Source: Methanoregula sp.
Lineage (GTDB): Archaea; Halobacteriota; Methanomicrobia; Methanomicrobiales; Methanospirillaceae
DNA: 40,618 bases
Direction of reading: 5' to 3'
Assembly: GCA_028679185.1 (NCBI GenBank)
Contig: JAJRBZ010000080.1
Location: 1-40,618, forward strand
Shown: positions 1 to 7,280 of the stretch, in pieces
Numbering within the stretch: position 1 is the first letter of the stretch
Layout: the number at the start of each line of letters is the position of its first letter
The notes under the pieces: generated by a model
Told to the model about the DNA's origin: nothing
Seen by the model: the letters and a program-made list of their open reading frames with translations, nothing else
The model's database searches: none
Position numbers and translations under genes: made by a program

Positions 1-144
1 CGGCGTGACGGTCGTATCTTTGGTTTTTTTGCAGGATTACCCTTTTGGGAGCAAATTGTAATTGTTATAATTATTGCTTTCGGGGTTTTTTATATTCTTT
101 ATTTTTTAATTGCCCAACCACTGATATATTTTATTCCTTTGTAA
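1..144 (+). CDS. C-terminal fragment of a membrane protein (5' end outside window)
   Basis: Frame 1 is open from the first base to a TAA at 142-144 and gives 47 residues with no start codon visible, so the gene begins outside the window. The fragment starts with a polar stretch (RRDGR) and then has a strongly hydrophobic run rich in I, V, F and Y, ending ...FIPL. This is typical of a last transmembrane helix. I do not recognise the family. The base composition is AT-rich, like the next genes. It could be chance, but an uninterrupted hydrophobic helix running to a stop suggests real coding sequence. Confidence 0.45.
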   Translation, partial: RRDGRIFGFFAGLPFWEQIVIVIIIAFGVFYILYFLIAQPLIYFIPL

Positions 145-308
145 GTGAGAAGACCCAACGGAATGGAAGCGTTTACCGAGATCATCGATACAGATGAGGG
201 AATACCTGCCGACATGGTAACCTTCACTCTTCTTCGGAAACCATCAATGTTGCGTTGTATTTAGCCAGAAAATGCCTCTATGAAAAAATAATTAAAGATA
301 AACTGTAA
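145..308 (+). pseudogene. Small gene broken by a frameshift (or sequencing error)
   Basis: A frame from GTG 145 or ATG 163 reads MEAFTEIIDTDEGIPADMVTFTL and then changes character, stopping at TAG 262-264. In a second frame, from about position 228, coherent sequence continues: SSETINVALYLARKCLYEKIIKDKL, ending at TAA 306-308. Joined, the two parts give one plausible acidic-then-basic helical protein of about 48 residues that ends next to the following gene. This is best explained by a single indel near 225-232. I do not recognise the family. A sequencing or assembly error would look the same. Confidence 0.4.
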
Positions 309-704
309 GTGGAAAATCTGATGAATTTGCTAACATCAAGAAGTCATTTCAAAACCATGGATGAGTATATCGCAGAATTCCCAAAAAATGTAAGAGATGT
401 TTTAGAAGAACTTAGGGGGGTTATAAGGGAATCAGCGCCTCAAGCTGAAGAAGCAATAAGTTATGGGATACCTACCTTCAAGCTCAATGGCAACTTGGTG
501 CATTTCGCAGCATTTAAAAATCACATTGGATTCTATCCAACGCCATCAGCAATCGACGCTTTTAATAAAGAGTTGTCTCCGTATAAACAAGCAAAGGGCA
601 CTGTCCAGTTCCCGATAGATAACCCAATCCCGTTTGATCTGGTGAGGAAAATTGTTCGATACAGAGTGAAGGAAAATAGAGAAAGTGGAAAAAAGAAGAA
701 ATAA
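309..704 (+). CDS. DUF1801 (YdhG-like) domain protein
   Basis: The 131-residue product has the DUF1801 pattern: an N-terminal 'MDEYIAEFP..VR..LEELRGVIRESAPQAEEAISYGIPTF' region, a central 'LVHFAAFKNHIGFYPTP' and a C-terminal 'KGTVQFPIDNPIPFDLVRKIVRYRV', followed by a basic KKKK tail. Members are small soluble alpha/beta proteins, some annotated as iron chaperones (Fra/YdhG), with no settled activity. The longest frame starts at GTG 309. ATG 321 and ATG 357 are alternatives, and none has a convincing SD. The gene is AT-richer than the housekeeping genes downstream and lies among small accessory genes. The family call is fairly safe; the function is not known. Confidence 0.85.
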   Translation: MENLMNLLTSRSHFKTMDEYIAEFPKNVRDVLEELRGVIRESAPQAEEAISYGIPTFKLNGNLVHFAAFKNHIGFYPTPSAIDAFNKELSPYKQAKGTVQFPIDNPIPFDLVRKIVRYRVKENRESGKKKK

Positions 705-770
705 GTCTCATATCAGCTCCCGTTTTATCTCCTCCCGTTCACGCCTCCGCAGATTTGCAGCCACTCAAGA

Positions 771-794
771 GTGGATTCGAATCTCACGCTCCAC
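771..794 (+). other. tRNA 3'-end-like fragment (T-arm plus acceptor half)
   Basis: Positions 771-787 have the length and loop of a tRNA T-arm: GTGGA, then TTCGAAT (matching the T-loop consensus TTCRANY), then CTCAC. The stem has three good pairs, one G-T pair and one mismatch. It is followed by GCTCCAC, which could be the 3' acceptor half. No matching 5' half (GTGGAGC) occurs upstream, and no D-arm can be drawn. It is therefore not a working tRNA. It may be a remnant left by integration of a mobile element at a tRNA 3' end, or chance. Confidence 0.2.
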
Positions 795-930
795 TTTCGC
801 ATCCCGTAGACCTGAACCTATTTTTTTAAGACGGCCATTATCTAACTTTTCTTTATGACGATAGACTTATATACTAGATTTTATATAGGAGATGTTTTAC
901 CGAATAGTTAGGTACTATAAGGTCCTATAA

Positions 931-1086
931 ATGAACTCCGGAGCATGGATTTTAAAAGAAATGCGACCAGTAATTCGCGCATTTCACCAGGGGAAATGGC
1001 CGGACCGTCCCAAACGGGATATACCACCGAAGGATGCAGAAACATTGTATCGGGAATGTATGCGGCGGCGGAATAGCCCGGAATAG
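931..1086 (+). CDS. Small basic hypothetical protein (51 aa)
   Basis: ATG 931 opens a 51-codon frame ending at TAG 1084-1086. The product starts MNSGAWILKEMRPVI and ends YRECMRRRNSPE. It is rich in R, K, E and P with a proline-rich centre (WPDRPKRDIPPKD), which looks more like a real small protein than random frame. AAGG lies about 10 bases upstream of the ATG, and a TATA-like TTTATATAGG lies about 45 bases upstream. I do not recognise the family. The small four-cysteine gene follows within 75 bases, so they may be co-transcribed. Confidence 0.4.
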   Translation: MNSGAWILKEMRPVIRAFHQGKWPDRPKRDIPPKDAETLYRECMRRRNSPE

Positions 1087-1157
1087 ATTTCTTGCTTGAA
1101 CAATTTCACACCGTCCCTAGTAATCTCTTCTTTTTGATTGAGTCAAGAACCAGGTTC

Positions 1158-1310
1158 ATGGAATCTTACTGGTGCTCAAAGAAAAACACAATTTTTGAAA
1201 TAATGAAAGACCCACAGAACTATAATCCTGCACTAACACCCTGCCTCAAGTCTGAATGTACTATGTGGAAAAATGGACTGTGCTTCTATATCCTCAAGGC
1301 AGAAAAATGA
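1158..1310 (+). CDS. Small four-cysteine protein, copy 1
   Basis: From ATG 1158 the product is 50 residues, starting MESYWCSKKN and containing PQNYNPALTPCL and NGLCFYI. Cysteines lie at residues 6, 29, 34 and 42 (C-x22-C-x4-C-x7-C), a plausible metal-binding set. A close copy lies at 33443-33601: 35 of the first 47 residues are identical, and similarity starts exactly at this Met. That, rather than an SD, is why this start is preferred over TTG 1092. The DNA is also strongly similar, indicating recent duplication or transfer. The family is not recognised. It is probably cytoplasmic, as there is no signal peptide or membrane segment. Confidence 0.65.
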   Translation: MESYWCSKKNTIFEIMKDPQNYNPALTPCLKSECTMWKNGLCFYILKAEK

Positions 1311-1390
1311 ATGCACTAATTTATCGAATTACATCAGTGTCTTGCATTTATTTTATCGTTTCAAACTGCTAGTTTCATTCATTTGAGAAG

Positions 1391-1573
1391 GTGGCAAAAA
1401 CGTCTATTGATGCACGCCTGGTCCGTTACCTCAATGAACACAAAAATCAAAAAATTCACGCCGTATATATGGCGAAGCGCCTTAAAACATTCCCGGCTGC
1501 GATTACCTACAAGTTAAAACTATTGAATTGGTATCCTTGTGGCGGGGGATATTGGATCAACAGCTCGACATAG
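1391..1573 (+). CDS. Small putative helix-turn-helix protein (60 aa)
   Basis: GTG 1391 opens a 60-residue frame. The product reads as a basic helical segment (ARLVRYLNEHKNQKIHAVYMAKRLKTF), a second helix (PAAITYKLKLLNW) and a short beta-like tail with GGGYWI. This order, 'respond to X, choose helix, wing', resembles a minimal winged-helix DNA-binding fold. No ATG is available. GAGAAG directly precedes the GTG, which is too close for an ideal SD. An unrelated open frame overlaps on the other strand without a start codon. Function is unknown; the regulator call is only inference. Confidence 0.45.
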   Translation: MAKTSIDARLVRYLNEHKNQKIHAVYMAKRLKTFPAAITYKLKLLNWYPCGGGYWINSST

Positions 1574-1720
1574 ACGCTAGAATGACGCTCATATTCGCGT
1601 TCTGTTTGCATATCATACATAGCCGCGTGTGTTTCTGCCTGGTCTTTTTTGAATAGTCCGCACTCAGTACAAAGCCATCCGCATGTTATGAAAACAGAGC
1701 GACCCCGTTATAGACCCGCA

Positions 1721-1757
1721 GCATTTTGGCACCGCATTTTGGGTGCTGGCATTTTGG
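1721..1757. repeat. Three short copies of GCATTTTGG
   Basis: GCATTTTGG occurs at 1721-1729, 1734-1742 and 1749-1757, with starts 13 and 15 bases apart, in the non-coding stretch downstream of TFS. It is too short to call a mobile or structural element and may be chance or local slippage. No gene is supported between 1574 and 1856 otherwise. Confidence 0.35.
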
Positions 1758-1856
1758 ATGCTTGACAGCTGGCATGAAACTTTGGAATTTATAAAACCAA
1801 TCGGACAAAGGATACGAGAGACTGAAAAAAGCGCGTTGTATACGTATGGTAGTTTT

Positions 1857-2171
1857 TCAATCGTATTGTCGCCATGTATGGCTGCATTCAGTGCAACGAA
1901 AAAACCGGACTTCGCTTTCATCAGCTGCACGAAGCTGGCGGAGCCACCAGAATGCAAGGTTGTTTTCACACTTGGGACACTTTATCTGGATAGTGGGCAT
2001 AGTGTTAATTTTATCTTCTTCGTCATCCACAATCATGATCTCCTTTTCCTTGCGCTCTAGTATGGTGTGAATTTTTTTGCTGTCATCAATCTTCCGGATA
2101 TACCCGCATTTCCGGCATTTCAACTGGCCCCCTGAAGAAATCAGCATACTCTTGCATTCTGGACAGAACAT
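1857..2171 (-). CDS. tfs: Transcription factor S (TFIIS/RpoM-like RNA cleavage factor)
   Basis: Archaeal TFS binds RNA polymerase and stimulates cleavage of the 3' end of backtracked transcripts. The product has an N-terminal zinc ribbon (MFCPECK...LKCRKCGY), a flexible linker and a C-terminal zinc ribbon (IKCPKCE...FFRCTECSHTW). An acidic D-E pair (AADESEV) sits in the tip loop, corresponding to the catalytic acidic residues of TFIIS. Starting at ATG 2171 gives 104 residues, the usual TFS size, with the first zinc ligand at residue 3 as in the family. An in-frame ATG at 2192 would add seven residues. A TATA-like box at 2245-2257 serves it, divergent from archaeosortase. Confidence 0.93.
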   Translation of the reverse strand: MFCPECKSMLISSGGQLKCRKCGYIRKIDDSKKIHTILERKEKEIMIVDDEEDKINTMPTIQIKCPKCENNLAFWWLRQLRAADESEVRFFRCTECSHTWRQYD

Positions 2172-2244
2172 CGGTATAGCATGCGCAAGCATAGGAGATT
2201 AACCCTTTTATCGGGCAAAATACAATTCCGTCGGATATTTACGT

Positions 2245-2257
2245 AATTTTTTATAAA
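2245..2257 (-). promoter_or_regulatory. TATA-like box for TFS
   Basis: Read on the minus strand, TTTATAAAAAATT lies about 75 bases before ATG 2171. This would place transcription start near 2220 and leave a leader of roughly 30-50 bases. It sits in the 161-base divergent region shared with archaeosortase A. Confidence 0.45.
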
Positions 2258-2332
2258 CGCACACCGAAAAAAATCAGCAGACCTCGTGCTTCTTCAGAAT
2301 CCTTTTTTTGGTATCGGGTGAATAATTAAATA

Positions 2333-3142
2333 ATGATCGAGTATCTTGTCCTGATTTCCTGTATTGGATTTCTTGCTTTTCTCATACCCGGTCGTCATCA
2401 GAAGTATGCAGCGATAATCGGATGGAGCTTTATTATCCTGTCCCTGTTTGCCAAACTGCCGGACTACTTTTCGCTCAATAATTTTCTTTATCCTGTAATG
2501 GCAGTCCTGTCATTGCCATTCCTTGTCATTACGGCGAAATACCTCCTTTCCGATGATATCTGTGTCCTGCAACTTTCAAGAGCAGCAGCTGTCGCATTCC
2601 TGATCTATGCACCATTTGAATATATTCCATCACTGGGTGACTGGCTCATTGGAATTGTTGTGGGGCAATTGGTATGGATACTCGATGTGCTGCATTACCC
2701 GGTCACGCTTGCTGAATGGAATATCATTGCGAGGAATTCATTCCGCGTAGAAATTATCCTTGCCTGTACTGGTATTCAGAGCATCGCGATCATGCTGGGT
2801 GTCGCTGCAGCAGTACAGACAACACTCCGCCAGAAAATATATGCATTCATGATAATCGCCCCAACTATCTACGTCCTGAATCTGCTGAGGAATGTCTTTG
2901 TGATTATTGCGTATACTGAACAATGGTTTCCGTTTTTTCCGGATATTGCCAGTAATGGAGAGTTCGGGTACGAGAGCTTTTTCTGGGCGCATAATGTCAT
3001 CGCCGAGCTGCTTGCGCTTGTTTGTCTGGTTCTGATTGCGTACGGCCTTTTTTCCATTATCCCGAAACTGGGTCGATTTGCCGATGAACTGTATAAGCTT
3101 TATTCCGGTGAAATCAGGAAAGTGTTCGGTAAAGATAAATAA
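2333..3142 (+). CDS. artA: Archaeosortase A
   Basis: Archaeosortases are membrane transpeptidase-like enzymes that process proteins carrying a C-terminal PGF-CTERM-type sorting signal and attach them to a prenyl lipid at the cell surface (family knowledge from haloarchaea). The 269-residue product is almost entirely transmembrane. It has the exosortase/archaeosortase core: Cys145 in ILACTGIQSI, Arg186 in NLLRNVFVI and His220 in FFWAHNV. The length fits the family. GGTGA lies about 11 bases before ATG 2333, a weak SD. The 3' end overlaps the convergent CDP-alcohol phosphatidyltransferase by 29 bases. No PGF-CTERM substrate protein is visible in the window, so its clients lie elsewhere. Confidence 0.92.
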   Translation: MIEYLVLISCIGFLAFLIPGRHQKYAAIIGWSFIILSLFAKLPDYFSLNNFLYPVMAVLSLPFLVITAKYLLSDDICVLQLSRAAAVAFLIYAPFEYIPSLGDWLIGIVVGQLVWILDVLHYPVTLAEWNIIARNSFRVEIILACTGIQSIAIMLGVAAAVQTTLRQKIYAFMIIAPTIYVLNLLRNVFVIIAYTEQWFPFFPDIASNGEFGYESFFWAHNVIAELLALVCLVLIAYGLFSIIPKLGRFADELYKLYSGEIRKVFGKDK

Positions 3143-3746
3143 CCCTCTGGATTGCTGAAAAATTTGTACATGCAGCGATAATGATTACCGATACCCAGAT
3201 ATACCCTATAATACCGCCCAGAATCAGGACTATAAACGTTTCAGGTCTTCCGAAAAAACCTACACCTTCAAGTGGATCATTAATTTTTCCCTCTACTTTA
3301 CTGACGTAGCCAATCTCTGCATACACTACTGGTTTAATGAAGGTATTCATCAGTGATCCGATGATCGCAAACGCCACAATTCCCAGATCCATGAATGGTG
3401 GCACAGCAATATACTGACTGATTACCGGAATCCCGGACAGTCCTATGCCGAGAAGCACCAGTGCATCAACATACTTATCAACAATCCAGTCAAAAACAGC
3501 CCCGAAATTCGAATGAGCATTGGTCATCCGTGCTACACTCCCGTCAATAAGATCAAAAACCGCAGACAGGATAAGTGCCAGGCTCCCCAGGAGATACTGG
3601 CGCTGAAAAAAAAGGAAAGCACATGAAATACCGGCAAGGAGGGCAAGCATTGAGATCTGGTTGGGGGTAATTCTGAGCTTTACAAAAACTCCTGCCACCG
3701 GCTCAAGGTACCTGATGAACCTTGGCCGGAGTGCAGTGATGTTCAT
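3114..3746 (-). CDS. CDP-alcohol phosphatidyltransferase, probable archaetidylinositol phosphate synthase
   Basis: The enzyme joins a CDP-archaeol lipid to a polar alcohol. In archaea the candidates are inositol phosphate, serine or glycerol phosphate. The complete family motif is present: D65-x2-D68-G69-x2-A72-R73-x8-G82-x3-D86-x3-D90, the metal and CDP site. It is flanked by about six hydrophobic helices. The N-terminal layout (RFIRYLEPVAGVFVKLRITPNQIS) resembles archaetidylinositol phosphate synthases, so I favour inositol-1-phosphate as acceptor, but the substrate cannot be read with certainty. The length of 210 residues is normal. It converges on archaeosortase A with a 29-base overlap. 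Confidence 0.85.
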   Translation of the reverse strand: MNITALRPRFIRYLEPVAGVFVKLRITPNQISMLALLAGISCAFLFFQRQYLLGSLALILSAVFDLIDGSVARMTNAHSNFGAVFDWIVDKYVDALVLLGIGLSGIPVISQYIAVPPFMDLGIVAFAIIGSLMNTFIKPVVYAEIGYVSKVEGKINDPLEGVGFFGRPETFIVLILGGIIGYIWVSVIIIAACTNFSAIQRVIYLYRTLS

Positions 3747-3897
3747 ATCTTAATTCATGAGTACGCGATCCATTAATAGTTGCTGTTGATATCTGGCAGT
3801 ATGATGTATTTCACGACGATTTTAAAGTCCGGCTGATGGTTGAAAACGTCAGCTTATTTATATTGCCCACCCAATGTAACAAAAGACAGGAGTGGCG

Positions 3898-4584
3898 ATG
3901 ACAACCAAAATAGACCGTCCGCATGTGCTGATGATGTCGGAGATAACAGCTGACGGAAAACTTACTCTCAAGAAGGGAGCATCTTCAAAAATCCTTATGA
4001 AATACATGGCGCACGAAACAGAGATCCTTCTTCATAAAACCCGGGCAGAATATGATGCAATTATGGTCGGCGCCAACACCATTCGTATTGATAACTCATT
4101 TCTCACCGTAAGGCTTGTGCCCGGCAAAAGTCCGCTGCGGGTAATCCCGTGCAGTATGGCAGACATCCCGCTTGATGCAAACGTGCTGGGCCCTGACGCC
4201 CCTACGGCGATTGCTGTCTGTGAAGATGCACCCAGGGACCGGATCCGGGAACTAAAAAAGAAAGGGGTTCACATTATTGTCGCCGGAAAAACGCATGTTG
4301 AACTCCCTCTTCTCTTAAAAATCCTCAAGAACACCTTTGCAGTAAATAAACTGATGATTGAAGGAGGACCAACCCTTAACTGGCATATGCTCCACGATAA
4401 ACTCGTGGATGAGATCCGGCTTATCCATCTTCCGTTTATTGTCGGGGGTTCAGACACTCCGTCACTTGTCGGGGGTATGCATATCAACTCCGAGGACGAA
4501 ATGATTCGCCTGAACCTGAAAAAATATTATATGTGTGGCAGCAATCTCGTATCAGAATTTGATATTATATATCCTGAGGTGTAA
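3898..4584 (+). CDS. arfC: 2,5-diamino-6-ribosylamino-4(3H)-pyrimidinone 5'-phosphate reductase (archaeal riboflavin biosynthesis)
   Basis: This is the RibD C-terminal reductase family, archaeal type. It reduces the ribosyl side chain of the riboflavin precursor with NAD(P)H, which also feeds FAD and coenzyme F420 precursor supply. Visible marks are an N-terminal PHVLMMSEITADGKL segment, 'EYDAIMVGANTIRIDNSFLTVRL' (substrate pocket), a central Rossmann-like part and 'KLMIEGGPTLNWHML' near the C-terminus. ATG 3898 is chosen over GTG 3892 because the SD CAGGAG ends too close to 3892 but sits about six bases before 3898; this gives 228 residues. The sppA gene starts two bases after its stop, so they are one operon. 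Confidence 0.9.
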   Translation: MTTKIDRPHVLMMSEITADGKLTLKKGASSKILMKYMAHETEILLHKTRAEYDAIMVGANTIRIDNSFLTVRLVPGKSPLRVIPCSMADIPLDANVLGPDAPTAIAVCEDAPRDRIRELKKKGVHIIVAGKTHVELPLLLKILKNTFAVNKLMIEGGPTLNWHMLHDKLVDEIRLIHLPFIVGGSDTPSLVGGMHINSEDEMIRLNLKKYYMCGSNLVSEFDIIYPEV

Positions 4585-4586
4585 CA

Positions 4587-5381
4587 ATGGATGGCACCAT
4601 GATGCCTCCTGCCACGATTCACCCGAAACCGGGTTCCGGAAAGAAATGGTTTTTCATTATTATTTTCGGTCTTATACTTGTTTTCGGTTTGTTTATCACG
4701 GTGTACTACATCTCCCATGCAGAGCAGATCGGTGTCACAGTAATACGGATGGAGGGGACCATGGTGACAGGTCAGGTTTCTGATGCAGAAACAATTGGCA
4801 GCGAAGTGGTCGGCAGGGAGCTTCGCGATGCGGCTGATGATCCCATGGTTGAAGCAATTGTTCTCAGGGTGAACAGCCCCGGGGGTACTCCGGCTGCTGC
4901 ACAGGAAATAATCCGCGATCTCGATTATGCAAAATCAAAAAAACCGGTTGTGGTCTCCATGGGCGACCTGGGAACCTCTGCAGCATATTATGTGAGTGCC
5001 CATGCAGATAAGATCTATGCAAATCCTGACACATTCACTGGCGGTATAGGAGTTGTCTGGACGTTCTCAGACATCAGCCGCTGGATGGAAAATGAAGGCT
5101 ACAATATCAGTATCATCAAATCGGGAAGTAAAAAAGACATGGGTTCTACATCGCGCCCGTTATCCGATGAAGAACAGATCTATGCACAGAAAATTGTGAA
5201 CGATAGTTTCGAGAATTTCATCAATGATATTACCACCCAGCGTAAGATTGCACGGTCAGATATCGAAGATGGCAGGGTGATCCGCGGGGCTGATGCACTA
5301 CGGTTAAATATCGTTGACGAAATTGGAAATTTAAATGATGCTATCAGTGGCGCAAAATCGATAGCTGAATCACGGGGTTAA
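4587..5381 (+). CDS. sppA: Signal peptide peptidase SppA (S49 family)
   Basis: A membrane-anchored serine/lysine protease that degrades cleaved signal peptides or misfolded membrane pieces outside the membrane. Residues about 20-43 form one transmembrane anchor after a short polar N-terminus. The catalytic domain has 'RVNSPGGTP', the nucleophile Ser131 in TSAAYYVS, and 'GGIGV'. Lys183 in SGSKKDMGS lies 52 residues after the Ser, the spacing I recall for archaeal and Bacillus SppA (family knowledge). The 264-residue length fits the short single-domain type. The gene begins two bases after arfC. Its stop shares TTAA with the stop of the convergent truD. Confidence 0.93.
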   Translation: MDGTMMPPATIHPKPGSGKKWFFIIIFGLILVFGLFITVYYISHAEQIGVTVIRMEGTMVTGQVSDAETIGSEVVGRELRDAADDPMVEAIVLRVNSPGGTPAAAQEIIRDLDYAKSKKPVVVSMGDLGTSAAYYVSAHADKIYANPDTFTGGIGVVWTFSDISRWMENEGYNISIIKSGSKKDMGSTSRPLSDEEQIYAQKIVNDSFENFINDITTQRKIARSDIEDGRVIRGADALRLNIVDEIGNLNDAISGAKSIAESRG

Positions 5382-6652
5382 ATCATCCGGACCGGATCTG
5401 TCTTCATATACTCCCGGCATACGGTCGTTGCATAATGACCGGGTGGCAGGGTAAACTGCAGCTTTACATTCGTTACATCAATTGATGATTCAATATCGGC
5501 TTTCAGTGCGATCGGTCGCAACGCCCCATCGAATTTTGTATGGACAAATGCAGATGCACGTTTAAAATCTTCTGATGTTATTTCGTATTTTCCCAGTATT
5601 GCTTCAATCGCGATAGCCCCTTCTCCTTTTGCCTCGATATGTTCCTGTCCAGGCATAAAAAGTGCGATGCTGCACCGCCCTCGTTTTATGTGCATGGAGG
5701 CGGCATTGCGGCTGGTTCCGGTAATGATATCCGATCGTCCATTGGAAAAGAGGAGGCGATCACCGACAAGAGGTTCAGTGAGGGTGTGACCATCGTCAAA
5801 TCTCTGGCTCAGGGCGCAGTTGAAAAGGTATGACTGGAATGCAGATACAAACATGGACAGGAGTTTTGGCGGCAGCTCTGACAATGCCCCGGAATAATCA
5901 TCCGGATGTGCGTACAGGTAATGGAGCATCGCCCGCTCATACGACATTTGTGGCGGAAGATCGTGCAGGGCTGTCTTGACATCACGGGTGGTGAAAAATG
6001 CAGTACGGACAGTCCTGACATCTTCGGGTTCCCCGGGAAATTCTTTGCCGATATACGTCATTACTGCCTGTTCAAAATCATTCCGCAGGATCCATGTACC
6101 CACGAGATGTGTTACCGGACGGGTTGCACCAAAACGCTGGAGACCAAAATAGTTGGGAATCCCCTCGCGTAGAGTTTCATTCGTCGCATGTACTCGTGAA
6201 TCACGATCAACAGGTTCGGTATCACGTATTGTAATAGCGAAACGGTTTCCCAGCAGATCTCCTAAGGAAAGTGCTTTGTTTACCTGGCCAACGGGTTCAA
6301 GGATTATATCCTTCAGCCGGATTTCAGATACCTGTTCAGCGGTCACGTTGTAGATGGAAATTCTCTGCTGCGTGACGGCGTTGCGATCCTTGGTTCCCGC
6401 CCATCCGATTCTCCGGTGACTGATGCCGAGTCGTTTTGCAATTTCCTTAATCGCATGCTGGAGTTCCCAGTTGGTTTTTGTAAGCGTGCAGATAAGATAG
6501 GGGCCGCTCGCTGTACCTTTTTTTGGTAACGGGATCTCTTCGACCATAAAATCTTCCGGGACTGAGCGGAGTTTCCCCCCGATTCCTTCGGCATCGCTCG
6601 CATAATATTTCATGCCAAGCAGCAGTTCGAGAGGGTAGGTACTCTTTTTCAT
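5378..6652 (-). CDS. truD: tRNA pseudouridine(13) synthase TruD
   Basis: Converts uridine 13 of tRNA to pseudouridine. The 424-residue product shows the family hallmarks: 'GKLRSVPEDFMVEEIP' near the N-terminus, 'RIGWAGTKDRNAVTQQ' with catalytic Asp89, 'GNRFAITIRDT', and 'IPNYFGLQRFG' of the TRUD insert. Archaeal TruDs are longer than the E. coli enzyme, and the length fits. Its first bases overlap the end of pth2 by four (ATGA), so the two are translationally coupled; both act on tRNA. Its stop overlaps that of sppA by four bases on the other strand. Confidence 0.95.
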   Translation of the reverse strand: MKKSTYPLELLLGMKYYASDAEGIGGKLRSVPEDFMVEEIPLPKKGTASGPYLICTLTKTNWELQHAIKEIAKRLGISHRRIGWAGTKDRNAVTQQRISIYNVTAEQVSEIRLKDIILEPVGQVNKALSLGDLLGNRFAITIRDTEPVDRDSRVHATNETLREGIPNYFGLQRFGATRPVTHLVGTWILRNDFEQAVMTYIGKEFPGEPEDVRTVRTAFFTTRDVKTALHDLPPQMSYERAMLHYLYAHPDDYSGALSELPPKLLSMFVSAFQSYLFNCALSQRFDDGHTLTEPLVGDRLLFSNGRSDIITGTSRNAASMHIKRGRCSIALFMPGQEHIEAKGEGAIAIEAILGKYEITSEDFKRASAFVHTKFDGALRPIALKADIESSIDVTNVKLQFTLPPGHYATTVCREYMKTDPVRMI

Positions 6653-7011
6653 AGAAGAGAAAGTGTGCCGGTAATTTTATCAAGATCTTCACTCTTTGCA
6701 GGTCCAAGACCCAGTGCAGTGACCGTGCCAGGGGGGATCTCGGTCAGGCCGGCATCCTGGACCAGAGATGATGAAATCCCAAGTCGTTCAGCAATCACTT
6801 TCAGCTCGTACAGCGTGCGCTCGTCATTTGATCTAAGTACAACTTTCTTCTGGCCTTCCGAGAGCCATGCTTTCTGAAGGGATTTATCGGCATTATTGTA
6901 TGCACCGATAGATGCATGAGCCGCCTGGGCACACCGCTTACCACAGCTCATCTTCAGATCATTACGGATAATCAGGCACTGTTTATAACGGAAATCGGGA
7001 TCAGATACCAT
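6649..7011 (-). CDS. pth2: Peptidyl-tRNA hydrolase, archaeal/eukaryotic type (Pth2)
   Basis: Releases tRNA from peptidyl-tRNA that has dropped off ribosomes. The 120-residue product has the Pth2 core: 'IIRNDLKMSCGKRCAQAAHASIGAY' at the N-terminus, 'KKVVLRSNDERTLYEL' in the middle, and 'LVQDAGLTEIPPGTVTALGLGPA' with the conserved D-A-G and T-x-T-x-L-G-x-G-P near the end. The length is normal. It is upstream in a two-gene unit with truD (ATGA overlap). The ATG at 7011 has no clear SD, so a short or absent leader is likely. Confidence 0.95.
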   Translation of the reverse strand: MVSDPDFRYKQCLIIRNDLKMSCGKRCAQAAHASIGAYNNADKSLQKAWLSEGQKKVVLRSNDERTLYELKVIAERLGISSSLVQDAGLTEIPPGTVTALGLGPAKSEDLDKITGTLSLL

Positions 7012-7280
7012 TTATGTATTCTTGGTCGCCGTTCGTCAAATAGATATAGCCAAGAGGTTCACAAAAGAGATATACAGATTACAAAAAAGTACCAAAGGAA
7101 AAAAAGCTTCCTTAGCTGTTCAAAATCCCCTTATACAATTGCATATCCTTCAAATAGCAAGGTTATACATGAGATGAATAAAAAATTCTATTTCGTGCCT
7201 GCACAATCTGACAACAAAAGTAGATATTTGTACAAGGGAAAAGAGCCGGCTGAAAGAATTCATCAGGGAGGTGCCCCGCC

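Noticed and set aside
1507-1707. Minus-strand frame with zinc-finger-like CGWLCTEC and KKDQAETHAAMYDMQ
   Set aside because: It looks protein-like but has no usable start codon after the stop at 1708-1710 and overlaps the plus-strand 60-residue gene. Kept only as a possible remnant.
3892-3897. GTG start of arfC two codons upstream
   Set aside because: The SD would touch the start codon; ATG 3898 has the right spacing.
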